This document shows, piece by piece, positions 1-5,786 of a stretch of 11,930 nt of DNA. Source of the stretch: Rhodobiaceae bacterium (GTDB lineage Bacteria > Pseudomonadota > Alphaproteobacteria > Parvibaculales > Parvibaculaceae); NCBI GenBank assembly GCA_027352645.1, contig DAIEIL010000097.1, positions 1 through 11,930 of the forward strand, given 5' to 3'. Made by a program: the position numbers and the translations under genes. Below the pieces are notes generated by a model that ran no database searches, was not told where the DNA came from, and saw only the letters and a program-made list of their open reading frames with translations. Position 1 is the stretch's first letter. Every line of letters begins with the position of its first letter.

Positions 1-1
1 G

Positions 2-175
2 GACGGGACGCTGATCGCACGGGCCCATGAATTGGGGCTTCAGGTCCATGTCTGGACCATCGACGAGCCTGCCGAAATGAACCGGCTGATCGACCTCGGC
101 GTGGACGGGCTGATGACCGACCGGCCTGCTGTTCTCAAAGCGGTTCTTGTTGAAAGAGGGCTTTGGACCTCGTAA
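2..175 (+). CDS. Glycerophosphodiester phosphodiesterase, C-terminal fragment
   Basis: This is the last 57 codons of a gene that begins before the window; it ends in tandem TAA stops (173-175, 176-178). The visible peptide contains LGLQVHVWTIDEPAEM, then LIDLGVDGLMTDRP. That is the C-terminal strand-helix signature of the GDPD TIM-barrel family, in which the conserved Trp and the final (I/M)TDRP loop close the active site. Family members hydrolyse glycerophosphodiesters, from deacylated phospholipids, to glycerol-3-phosphate and an alcohol. The metal-binding N-terminal His/Glu residues lie outside the window, so catalytic competence cannot be judged. Whether it is a cytosolic UgpQ-type or a periplasmic GlpQ-type enzyme cannot be told from this piece, so no symbol is given. 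It lies 165 bp upstream of hemA in the same direction, with a hairpin between them. Confidence 0.85.
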   Translation, partial: DGTLIARAHELGLQVHVWTIDEPAEMNRLIDLGVDGLMTDRPAVLKAVLVERGLWTS

Positions 176-186
176 TAACCCTGATG

Positions 187-201
187 TTGCCGCAGTGAAG
201 T
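187..201 (+). repeat. 15-bp motif upstream of hemA, copy 1 of 2
   Basis: TTGCCGCAGTGAAGT lies 140 bp before the hemA start. A copy matching at 14 of 15 positions occurs on the minus strand at 2526-2540, upstream of the mucR-like gene. Both copies are followed after a short gap (7 and 11 nt) by ACAAT. The motif is non-coding in both places. It could be a shared regulator site or part of a promoter. No known box was recognised. Confidence 0.4.
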
Positions 202-275
202 TAATGCGACAATTCGTGGCAGCTCATTACTGCCTCGGAACGATAATGTGTGTTACTAAATGGGGCACAACAAGA

Positions 276-303
276 CGAAAGCGGGCCTGAGGCCTGCTTT
301 TCG
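276..303 (+). terminator. GC-rich hairpin between the GDPD gene and hemA
   Basis: The arms AAAGCGGGCC (278-287) and GGCCTGCTTT (291-300) pair over 10 positions with one G-U, around a TGA loop. CG at 276-277 can extend the stem to CG at 302-303 past a bulged T. The descending arm ends in TTTT (298-301). This looks like an intrinsic terminator for the upstream gene. It could instead be an attenuator or mRNA-stabilising stem in the hemA leader, since only 37 nt separate it from the hemA ATG. The T tract is short and falls partly inside the stem, so termination strength is uncertain. Confidence 0.5.
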
Positions 304-340
304 CCATTGCGAAGGCCGAAGTAAGAACAGGGTTACGGCC

Positions 341-1552
341 ATGGACTATCAGACCAAGCTTGCCGACGCGCTCCGCTCCGTGAAGGACGAAGGCCGCTAC
401 CGCGTCTTTGCGGATATCCTCCGCCATCGCGGCGATTTTCCCCGCGCGACGTTTCATACGGCCGAAGGCGCGCGTGAGATCATCGTCTGGTGCTCCAACG
501 ACTATCTGGGCATGGGCCAGCATCCGGCGGTGCTCGATGCCATGCACCGTGCCATCGACGAATGCGGCGCAGGTTCGGGCGGCACACGGAACATCTCCGG
601 CACCACGCATTACCATGTCGACCTCGAAGCCGAGCTTGCCGACCTTCACCAGAAGGAAGCCTCGCTTCTTTTCACCTCCGGTTATGCTGCGAACGACGCG
701 ACGCTTTCCACGCTGGCGCGCGTTCTCGGCGATTGCGTCATCATCTCCGACGCGATGAACCACGCCTCCATGATCGAGGGCATCAAGCGCGGCGGCGGAC
801 CGAAGCGCCTCTGGAAGCACAACGACCTCGCGCATCTCGAACAGCTGCTGAAGGATATCGATCCCGAGCAGCCGAAGATCGTGGCCTTCGAGTCCGTTTA
901 TTCGATGGATGGCGACATTGCACCGATCGGCGAGATCTGCGATCTCGCGCATAAATATGGTGCGCTGACCTATCTCGACGAAGTGCATGCGGTCGGCCTC
1001 TACGGCCCGCGCGGCGGCGGCATTGCCGAGCGCGACGGCGTGCTCGACAAGGTCGATATCATCGAGGGCACGCTGGCCAAGGGCTTCGGCGTCATGGGCG
1101 GATATATCGCCGGTTCCTCGGTGCTGGTCGATGTCGTGCGTTCCTATGCGCCGGGCTTCATCTTCTCGACGTCGCTTTCGCCGGTTCTCGTCGCGGGCGT
1201 TCTCGCCTCCGTGCGCCACCTCAAGGCGAGCAATGCGGAGCGCGAGCGTCATCAGGAACGCGCCGCCACGCTGCGCGCGAAGCTCGCCGCTGCAGGCCTG
1301 CCCGTGATGATGTGCGAAAGCCATATCGTGCCGGTGTTTGTTGGCGATCCGGTCATCTGCAAGCAGGTGAGCGATGACCTGCTGAACGACCACGACATCT
1401 ATGTGCAGCCCATCAACTATCCGACCGTCCCGCGCGGCACGGAGCGGCTGCGCTTCACGCCTTGCCCGGTCCACACGGACGAAATGATGGACGACCTGGT
1501 GAAGGCGCTCGATCAGGTCTGGACGCGGCGGAATATCCGGCGTGCCGCCTGA
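341..1552 (+). CDS. hemA: 5-aminolevulinate synthase (ALAS)
   Basis: This PLP enzyme condenses glycine with succinyl-CoA to give 5-aminolevulinate, CoA and CO2, the first committed step of tetrapyrrole synthesis in alphaproteobacteria (Shemin or C4 route). The 403-residue product matches the usual ALAS length and opens with MDYQ, like Rhodobacter HemA (MDYN). The glycine-rich stretch GAGSGGTRNISGTTHYH (77-92) shapes the active site. ESVYSMDGD (184-192) and DEVHAVGLYG (213-222) follow, and the PLP Schiff-base lysine is K247 in GTLAKGFG. SYAPGFIFSTSL (268-279) and the C-terminal PTVPRGTERLRFTP (361-374) are typical of the family. The frame is open back to an ATG at 260, but those 27 extra codons run through the hairpin at 276-303 and are not family-like. 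The ATG at 341 has AGGG 8 nt upstream and is preferred. The gene overlaps the next ORF by 11 bp. No FNR-type TTGAT-N4-ATCAA box is seen upstream. Confidence 0.97.
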   Translation: MDYQTKLADALRSVKDEGRYRVFADILRHRGDFPRATFHTAEGAREIIVWCSNDYLGMGQHPAVLDAMHRAIDECGAGSGGTRNISGTTHYHVDLEAELADLHQKEASLLFTSGYAANDATLSTLARVLGDCVIISDAMNHASMIEGIKRGGGPKRLWKHNDLAHLEQLLKDIDPEQPKIVAFESVYSMDGDIAPIGEICDLAHKYGALTYLDEVHAVGLYGPRGGGIAERDGVLDKVDIIEGTLAKGFGVMGGYIAGSSVLVDVVRSYAPGFIFSTSLSPVLVAGVLASVRHLKASNAERERHQERAATLRAKLAAAGLPVMMCESHIVPVFVGDPVICKQVSDDLLNDHDIYVQPINYPTVPRGTERLRFTPCPVHTDEMMDDLVKALDQVWTRRNIRRAA

Positions 1553-1835
1553 GGGCAAATCAGGTCGACCCCAAACGCCCGGCGCTCAGCCGGGCGGACC
1601 TCGCGAAGTGATTTTCGAATATACGCCGCTCGGCTCCAGCGTGAAGGTGACGGCGGTCGATTGCGCGACAGGCGCGGAATCTTCCGTGCTCGGTCCCATT
1701 GGGGCACCTCAGCGCGAACTCGAGCGGCTCGCGCTTCATAAATTGCAGCAAAAGATATTGCGCGAAGGCGGTGCGGTTGCCTCGCCGAAGAAACCCGGCG
1801 ATGCCGGGGGCGGGCGCGGCGGAATCCTCGTCTAG
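1542..1835 (+). CDS. Small conserved alphaproteobacterial protein (probably DUF6898-like)
   Basis: This is a 97-residue product of unknown function. The GTG start (1542) lies inside the last codons of hemA (stop 1550-1552), so translation is probably coupled. A structured-looking core at residues 21-73 reads REVIFEYTPLGSSVKVTAVD, then a GAESSVLGPIGA segment, then an amphipathic helix rich in Leu, Lys and Arg. A Pro/Gly-rich head (MPPEGKSG) and a Gly/Pro-rich tail ending GGRGGILV flank it. From memory, the core resembles a small alphaproteobacterial family (F-V-K-V-x-A-x-D, then T-G-x-E-x-S, then A-x-R-K-L). The DUF6898 label is tentative and was not searched. There is no signal peptide, membrane segment or cysteine motif. 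Position suggests co-expression with hemA but does not reveal a role. The 3' end may contain a terminator for the convergent gene. Confidence 0.72.
   Translation: MPPEGKSGRPQTPGAQPGGPREVIFEYTPLGSSVKVTAVDCATGAESSVLGPIGAPQRELERLALHKLQQKILREGGAVASPKKPGDAGGGRGGILV
1787..1808 (-). terminator. Candidate intrinsic terminator of the mucR-like gene
   Basis: Read on the minus strand, CCCGGC-ATC-GCCGGG (1808 to 1794) forms a six-bp all-GC stem with a 3-nt loop and is followed by TTTCTTC (1793-1787). It begins 50 nt past the TAA of the minus-strand gene, so it would end that transcript inside the coding tail of the convergent small ORF. In the plus direction no T tract follows the stem. The short stem and interrupted T tract keep confidence moderate. 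Confidence 0.4.
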
Positions 1836-1857
1836 AGGCGGGCGTCCAGCGGCGCGA

Positions 1858-2310
1858 TTACTTGCGCTTGCGGCCGCGTGCACCGGGGGCGCTGGCGCGG
1901 CCGAGGCCGATCTGCTTGGCGAGGCGCGAACGCTGCGCGGCATAATTCGGCGCGACCATCGGATAGTCGAGCGGCAGGTTCCACCGCGCCCGATATTCCT
2001 CCGGCGACATGCCGTATTGCGAGCGGAGATACCGCTTCAGCATCTTCAGCTTCTTGCCGTCTTCGAGGCAGACGATGTAGTCGGGCGCGACCGACTTCTT
2101 GATCGGCACAGCGGGCGTAAGCTCCTGCGATGCCCCTTGCACCTTGCCCTGCTCCAGATCCGACAGGGTGGCGTGGACCGTGCGGATGAGACTCGGCAGG
2201 TCATTTGCCGGGATCACATTCTTGCTCAGATAGGCAGCGACGATATCGCTCGCGAGGCCCAGAAGGCCCATTGAGGACACATCGATCTTGGTCTTGCTGT
2301 CGCCCGTCAT
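1858..2310 (-). CDS. mucR: Ros/MucR-family transcriptional regulator
   Basis: This 150-residue cytoplasmic protein has the MucR layout. An N-terminal helical oligomerisation region (about 14-55, LLGLASDIVAAYLSKN and following) is joined by a linker with PAVPIKKSV (66-74) to the DNA-binding domain: DYIVCLEDGKKLKMLKRYL (77-95), GMSPEEYRARWNLPLDYPMV (100-119) and APNYAAQRSRLAKQIGLGR (120-138). A basic tail ends RGRKRK. MucR proteins are AT-rich-DNA binding, H-NS-like regulators of surface polysaccharide, motility and cell-cycle genes, and usually repress their own promoter. Measured against the Ros zinc finger (C79, C82, H92, H97), only the first Cys (C81) remains; the others are D84, Y94 and Y99. 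The domain may therefore fold without zinc. The ATG at 2310 has a purine-rich GGAAGAGG 7 nt upstream. It is convergent to the hemA pair and divergent from glyA. The symbol marks the family, not proven orthology. Confidence 0.9.
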   Translation of the reverse strand: MTGDSKTKIDVSSMGLLGLASDIVAAYLSKNVIPANDLPSLIRTVHATLSDLEQGKVQGASQELTPAVPIKKSVAPDYIVCLEDGKKLKMLKRYLRSQYGMSPEEYRARWNLPLDYPMVAPNYAAQRSRLAKQIGLGRASAPGARGRKRK

Positions 2311-2378
2311 CCCGCTGCCTCTTCCTTCGTGGCGGTCACTGCCATCGACCGAATCCCAGTACAGAATAGTAGAATCGT

Positions 2379-2406
2379 TTTATCTCGCCGGGTCTGTAGA
2401 GATCAA
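2379..2406 (-). promoter_or_regulatory. Candidate sigma-70-type promoter for the mucR-like gene
   Basis: On the minus strand TTGATC (2406-2401) and GATAAA (2384-2379) are separated by 16 bp, a plausible -35/-10 pair. Transcription would begin near 2372, giving a leader of about 60 nt before the ATG at 2310. A GAATC site (2372-2376) sits at the predicted start and a second (2351-2355) lies 21 bp downstream. The match is by eye only. Confidence 0.35.
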
Positions 2407-2525
2407 GGTCTGGTGGGGCCATTTTGGAGGTCAGTGCTACTAAAATCCGCTCCGGAAGCAGGTATAGGCACAATAATTATGTTATGAATTTGAATACAAA
2501 CGGATGAGGATTGTGCGGGCGCCGC

Positions 2526-2540
2526 ACTTCATTGCGGCAA
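2526..2540 (-). repeat. 15-bp motif upstream of mucR, copy 2 of 2
   Basis: The minus strand reads TTGCCGCAATGAAGT, one base different from the copy at 187-201 upstream of hemA. It lies 216 bp upstream of the mucR start and overlaps the palindrome ATTGC-G-GCAAT (2531-2541). As in copy 1, ACAAT follows on the same strand. Its function is unknown. Confidence 0.4.
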
Positions 2541-2689
2541 TTTACCTTTTTCTCCCTTCGGCCGGATATACCGTGGCCGCCGTCGAAACGCGCAGGTCGT
2601 CGATCATGTAGCGCGTTGGCTTCAGGGGACGATATGTGGTATCACGCGCGCTGAGGCGGGGCGGAATATGTTTCGGGCTCGGTGTCCAG

Positions 2690-2720
2690 TATTGGGCCAT
2701 CCGAGCCGGCAGTCCCAATA
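2690..2720 (+). promoter_or_regulatory. Inverted repeat in the glyA upstream region
   Basis: TATTGGG (2690-2696) and CCCAATA (2714-2720) are perfect 7-bp inverted arms separated by 17 bp, with the palindrome GCCGGC (2705-2710) in the spacer. The right arm ends 40 bp before the glyA ATG. It could be a two-half-site operator (arm centres 24 bp apart) or a leader stem-loop in the glyA mRNA. No regulator can be assigned from the sequence. Confidence 0.4.
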
Positions 2721-2727
2721 ACCGTCT

Positions 2728-2758
2728 GGTTCAATATTTCCGGCGAACAAGGTTCAAT
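2728..2758 (+). repeat. Direct repeat GGTTCAAT next to the glyA start
   Basis: GGTTCAAT occurs at 2728-2735 and again at 2751-2758, 23 bp apart start to start. The second copy overlaps the presumed Shine-Dalgarno AAGG (2749-2752) and ends two bases before the ATG. It may be a regulatory half-site pair or chance; two 8-mers matching within about 100 bp is only mildly unlikely. Confidence 0.35.
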
Positions 2759-2760
2759 CG

Positions 2761-4077
2761 ATGTCATCGAGCAATGCGGCAACTGGGCAGGCAGTACCTG
2801 CCGGTTTCTTCAACGACAGCCTTGCGGAGAGCGATCCGGATATTCTTCGCGCCATCGAACTCGAACTCGAACGCCAGCAGACGCAGATCGAATTGATCGC
2901 GTCGGAGAACATCGTTTCCCGCGCTGTGCTTGAAGCGCAGGGTTCGATCATGACGAATAAATACGCCGAGGGTTATCCCGGTCGCCGCTATTACGGCGGC
3001 TGCGAATTCGTCGACATCGCCGAAAACCTCGCCATCGAGCGCGCGAAGAAACTCTTCGATTGCGCCTTTGTGAACGTGCAGCCCAATTCGGGCTCGCAGG
3101 CCAACCAGGGCGTCATGATGGCGCTGCTGAAGCCGGGCGAGACGATCATGGGCATGAGCCTCGCGGCAGGCGGCCACCTCACGCATGGCGCCGCGCCCAA
3201 CCAGTCGGGCAAGTGGTTCAACGCCGTGCAGTATGGCGTACGCCAGCAGGATCATCAGATCGACCTCAACGAGGTCGAGGATCTGGCGAAGAAGCACCAG
3301 CCGAAGCTCATCATTGCGGGCGGTTCGGCCTATCCGCGCATCATCGACTTCAAGGCGTTCCGCGCCATCGCCGACAGCGTCGGCGCGCTGCTGATGGTCG
3401 ACATGGCGCATTTCGCGGGCCTCGTCGCGGGCGGTGTCCATCCGAGCCCGCTGCCTTACGCCGACGTGGTCACGACGACGACGCACAAGACGCTGCGCGG
3501 CCCGCGCGGCGGCATGATCCTTTCGAACAACGAGGACATCGGCAAGAAGATCAATTCGGCGATCTTCCCCGGCATTCAGGGCGGCCCGCTGATGCATGTG
3601 ATCGCGGGCAAGGCGGTCGCCTTCGGCGAGGCGCTGCGTCCGGGCTTCAAGCTCTATGCGCAGTCGGTCGTGGACAATGCCCGTGCGCTCGCCGCGACGC
3701 TGGCGGAGGCGGGCTTCGCCATCGTTTCGGGCGGCACCGATACGCATCTGATGCTTGTCGACTTGCGTCCGAAGAGCCTCACCGGCAAGGTTGCCGAGGC
3801 GGCGCTGGAGCGGGCCAGCATCACCTGCAACAAGAACGGCATTCCTTTCGATCCGGAGAAGCCGACCATCACCTCGGGCGTGCGCCTCGGAACGCCTGCG
3901 GGCACGACGCGCGGCTTCGGCGTGGGCGAGTTCCAGCAGGTCGGCAAGCTCATCACGGAGGTCCTGACGGGCCTGGCGAAGAATGGCGAAGAGGGGAATG
4001 CGCAGGTCGAGGCTTCGGTGCGCGAACGCGTGCTCGGTCTCTGCAAGGAGTTCCCGATCTATGGTGGTCCGAAGTAG
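2761..4077 (+). CDS. glyA: Serine hydroxymethyltransferase
   Basis: This cytosolic PLP enzyme interconverts serine and glycine while moving a one-carbon unit to and from tetrahydrofolate. The product is 438 residues, normal for bacterial SHMT with a short N-terminal extension (MSSSNAATGQAVPAGFF). Hallmarks are ELIASENIVS (44-53), TNKYAEGYPGRRYYGGCEFVD, LAAGGHLTHGA, and VVTTTTHKTLRGPRGG carrying the PLP Schiff-base lysine at K243. Near the C-terminus TSGVRLGTPAGTTRG matches the conserved folate and substrate-binding segment. The ATG at 2761 has AAGG 8 nt upstream and leads directly into the alphaproteobacterial-type start. It opens the plus-strand block, with 75 bp separating it from nrdR and no terminator seen between them, so read-through into the nrdR-rib genes is plausible. 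Repeats upstream hint at regulation. Its glycine product is a substrate of the nearby hemA enzyme. Confidence 0.97.
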   Translation: MSSSNAATGQAVPAGFFNDSLAESDPDILRAIELELERQQTQIELIASENIVSRAVLEAQGSIMTNKYAEGYPGRRYYGGCEFVDIAENLAIERAKKLFDCAFVNVQPNSGSQANQGVMMALLKPGETIMGMSLAAGGHLTHGAAPNQSGKWFNAVQYGVRQQDHQIDLNEVEDLAKKHQPKLIIAGGSAYPRIIDFKAFRAIADSVGALLMVDMAHFAGLVAGGVHPSPLPYADVVTTTTHKTLRGPRGGMILSNNEDIGKKINSAIFPGIQGGPLMHVIAGKAVAFGEALRPGFKLYAQSVVDNARALAATLAEAGFAIVSGGTDTHLMLVDLRPKSLTGKVAEAALERASITCNKNGIPFDPEKPTITSGVRLGTPAGTTRGFGVGEFQQVGKLITEVLTGLAKNGEEGNAQVEASVRERVLGLCKEFPIYGGPK

Positions 4078-4152
4078 GGGGCGGCCCGAAACAGGGCGTC
4101 TTGAGGCGGCGATTTGAGGTCTGTTCGATGAAAATGGCGGGGGTCTGAGGGG

Positions 4153-4632
4153 ATGCGTTGTCCGTATTGCGGAAATGAAGATACGCAGGTCAAGGACTCA
4201 CGTCCGACCGAGGACAATACCTCCATCCGGAGGCGGCGCTTCTGCACCGCTTGTGGCGGCCGGTTCACCACTTTTGAGCGGGTCCAGCTGCGCGAACTGA
4301 CCATTATCAAGGCCAGCGGCCGCCGGGTGCCCTTCGACCGCGACAAACTCATGCGTTCCGTGCAAATCGCGATGCGCAAACGCCCAGTTGAGCAGGAGCG
4401 CGTGGAGCGTATGGTGAGCGGCATTGTGCGCCGGCTCGAAAGCATGGGCGAAAGCGAGATTCCGTCATCAGTTGTCGGGCGGCTCGTGATGGAAGGCCTG
4501 AGCTCCATTGACGCCGTCGCATATGTCCGCTTCGCTTCGGTCTACAAGAATTTCCACGAGGCGAAGGATTTCGAGGAGTTTCTGGGCGAACTGAGCGGCC
4601 CGGGCCGGGACGAGGTCGACGACGACCGCTGA
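4153..4632 (+). CDS. nrdR: Transcriptional repressor NrdR
   Basis: NrdR represses ribonucleotide reductase operons by binding NrdR boxes in response to ATP/dATP. The 159-residue product has an N-terminal zinc ribbon with ligands C3, C6, C31 and C34 (MRCPYCGNEDTQVKDSRP and FCTACGGRFTTFERVQ). An ATP-cone domain follows (about 49-139), starting at IIKASGRRVPFDRDKLMRSV and including the conserved AYVRFASVYKNF. The C-terminal tail is short and acidic (DEVDDDR), and the length is typical. The ATG at 4153 is fixed by the family start MRCPYC. The purine run GAGGGG directly before it puts the Shine-Dalgarno unusually close. It stands first in a compact rib-nusB-thiL run, a common bacterial arrangement. 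No reductase gene is in the window, so its targets lie elsewhere. Confidence 0.97.
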   Translation: MRCPYCGNEDTQVKDSRPTEDNTSIRRRRFCTACGGRFTTFERVQLRELTIIKASGRRVPFDRDKLMRSVQIAMRKRPVEQERVERMVSGIVRRLESMGESEIPSSVVGRLVMEGLSSIDAVAYVRFASVYKNFHEAKDFEEFLGELSGPGRDEVDDDR

Positions 4633-4667
4633 CCGATCTCGCCCCAACAGACAGATTGGGATGCGAG

Positions 4668-5786
4668 ATGGCGAAAGCCTCGAACAAGGCAATAGACACC
4701 GATTTCATGAAGATGGCGCTGAGCATCGCGGCTCGCGGTCTCGGCATCGTTGCGCCCAATCCGGCCGTCGGCTGCGTCATCGTCAAGGACGGGATCGTGG
4801 TGGCGCGCGGCTGGACCCAGAAGGGCGGCAGGCCCCATGCGGAGACAGAGGCCCTGGCGCGCGCCGGAGAAGCGGCGAGGGGCGCCACCGCCTATGTCAC
4901 GCTTGAGCCCTGCGCCCATCACGGCAAGACCCCGCCCTGTGCGGAAGCGCTGATCGCTGCCGGGATCGCCCGTGTCGTGGGTGCCGTGTCCGATCCCGAC
5001 CCCCGCGTTGCAGGCAAGGGCTATGACATGCTCCGCAAGGCGGGCATCGAGGTCGTCGAGGACATCTGCGAGGCAGAAGCCCGCGATCTCAATCAGGGGT
5101 TCTTCCAGAAGATCACCGAAGAGCGTCCGCTGGTGACTCTGAAACTCGCCACCTCCGCTGACGGCAAGACGGCGACGCATGGCGGGCAGAGCCGCTGGAT
5201 CACGGGCGAGGGCGCTCGCGCCCGCGGCCATTATCTCCGCGCGACGCATGACGCGATCATGATCGGCAGCGCCACGGCGATCGTCGACGATCCTGAGCTG
5301 ACCTGCCGTCTGCCGGGCCTTGGAGGACAATCGCCGGTGCGCATTGTGGCGGATGGGCGTCTGCGCCTGCCGCTCACCACGAATCTGGTGCGCGACGCAA
5401 AGAAGATTCCGCTCTGGATTCTGACGTTGCCGGGCGGCGACTCCGCGCGGCGTGCGGCCTTTACCGATTGCGGCGCCGAACTGATCGATGTCGATCCGGG
5501 TACGGATGGATTGATGGATATGAAGATGGCGATGCGCCGTCTCGCGGAGCGCGGGGTGACGCGGCTTCTGGTCGAGGGCGGCGCGCGGCTTGCGGCCTCG
5601 CTCATTTCGGCGCGTCTCGTCGATCGCGTCGAGTGGTTCCGCGCCTCGCGCATCATCGGGGGCGACGGTTATTCCGGCATCGCGCCGCTTGGCGTCGATC
5701 TGCTCGACAAGGCGCCGTCGCTGACTCTGACGCGAACCGTCATCCTCGGCGAAGACACTCTTTCAAGCTATGTGGTGCGAGGCTGA
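4668..5786 (+). CDS. ribD: Bifunctional pyrimidine deaminase / reductase RibD
   Basis: RibD carries out two consecutive riboflavin steps: deamination of the diaminopyrimidinone product of GTP cyclohydrolase II, then NADPH-dependent reduction of the ribosyl side chain. The 372-residue product has both halves. The N-terminal deaminase (about 11-145) has zinc ligands H57 (HAE, with catalytic E59), C82 (EPC) and C91 (TPPC), plus the family motif APNPAVGCVIV (29-39). The reductase domain (about 153-370) starts RPLVTLKLATSADGKTA, then SRWITGEGAR and an LLVEGGARLAASL segment. I chose ATG 4668 over the in-frame TTG at 4656 because GGGA (4658-4661) then sits at normal Shine-Dalgarno distance. It lies 35 bp after nrdR, and its TGA is followed at once by the ribE ATG, so the two are translationally coupled. 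Confidence 0.96.
   Translation: MAKASNKAIDTDFMKMALSIAARGLGIVAPNPAVGCVIVKDGIVVARGWTQKGGRPHAETEALARAGEAARGATAYVTLEPCAHHGKTPPCAEALIAAGIARVVGAVSDPDPRVAGKGYDMLRKAGIEVVEDICEAEARDLNQGFFQKITEERPLVTLKLATSADGKTATHGGQSRWITGEGARARGHYLRATHDAIMIGSATAIVDDPELTCRLPGLGGQSPVRIVADGRLRLPLTTNLVRDAKKIPLWILTLPGGDSARRAAFTDCGAELIDVDPGTDGLMDMKMAMRRLAERGVTRLLVEGGARLAASLISARLVDRVEWFRASRIIGGDGYSGIAPLGVDLLDKAPSLTLTRTVILGEDTLSSYVVRG

Larger units (their letters stand above)
2311..2760. other. 450-bp intergenic region between mucR and glyA
   Basis: No credible gene is present; short open frames here lack family-like sequence. It holds, in plus-strand order, two GAATC (GANTC-class) sites at 2351-2355 and 2372-2376, the candidate mucR promoter (2379-2406), and an AT-rich island at about 2464-2502, the most AT-rich stretch in the window. 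Next come an inverted repeat GTGCGG-GCG-CCGCAC (2513-2527), an 11-bp palindrome ATTGC-G-GCAAT (2531-2541), an inverted repeat TATTGGG-N17-CCCAATA (2690-2720) and a direct repeat of GGTTCAAT (2728, 2751). The glyA promoter must lie here, but no box set was convincing. Confidence 0.7.

Noticed and set aside
260..340. 27-codon upstream extension of hemA
   Set aside because: It overlaps the hairpin at 276-303 and is unlike any ALAS N-terminus. ATG 341 gives the canonical MDYQ start.
227..1558. 443-codon open frame on the minus strand opposite hemA
   Set aside because: Long antisense frames are expected opposite GC-rich genes with strong third-position bias. The translation is His/Arg/Asp-rich with no family resemblance, and the sense strand is an unmistakable hemA.
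2636..2933. Two short plus-strand frames before and across the glyA start
   Set aside because: They are Arg/Ser-rich, lack a clear ribosome binding site and overlap conserved glyA codons in another frame.
2764..3747. 327-codon minus-strand frame opposite glyA, and similar frames opposite ribE, ribD and nusB/thiL
   Set aside because: They have the same antisense composition bias; every position is explained by a conserved sense-strand gene.
4078..4152. Possible terminator or FMN riboswitch between glyA, nrdR and ribD
   Set aside because: No stem with a T tract is seen in the 75-bp gap, and the 35 bp before ribD is far too short for an FMN riboswitch.
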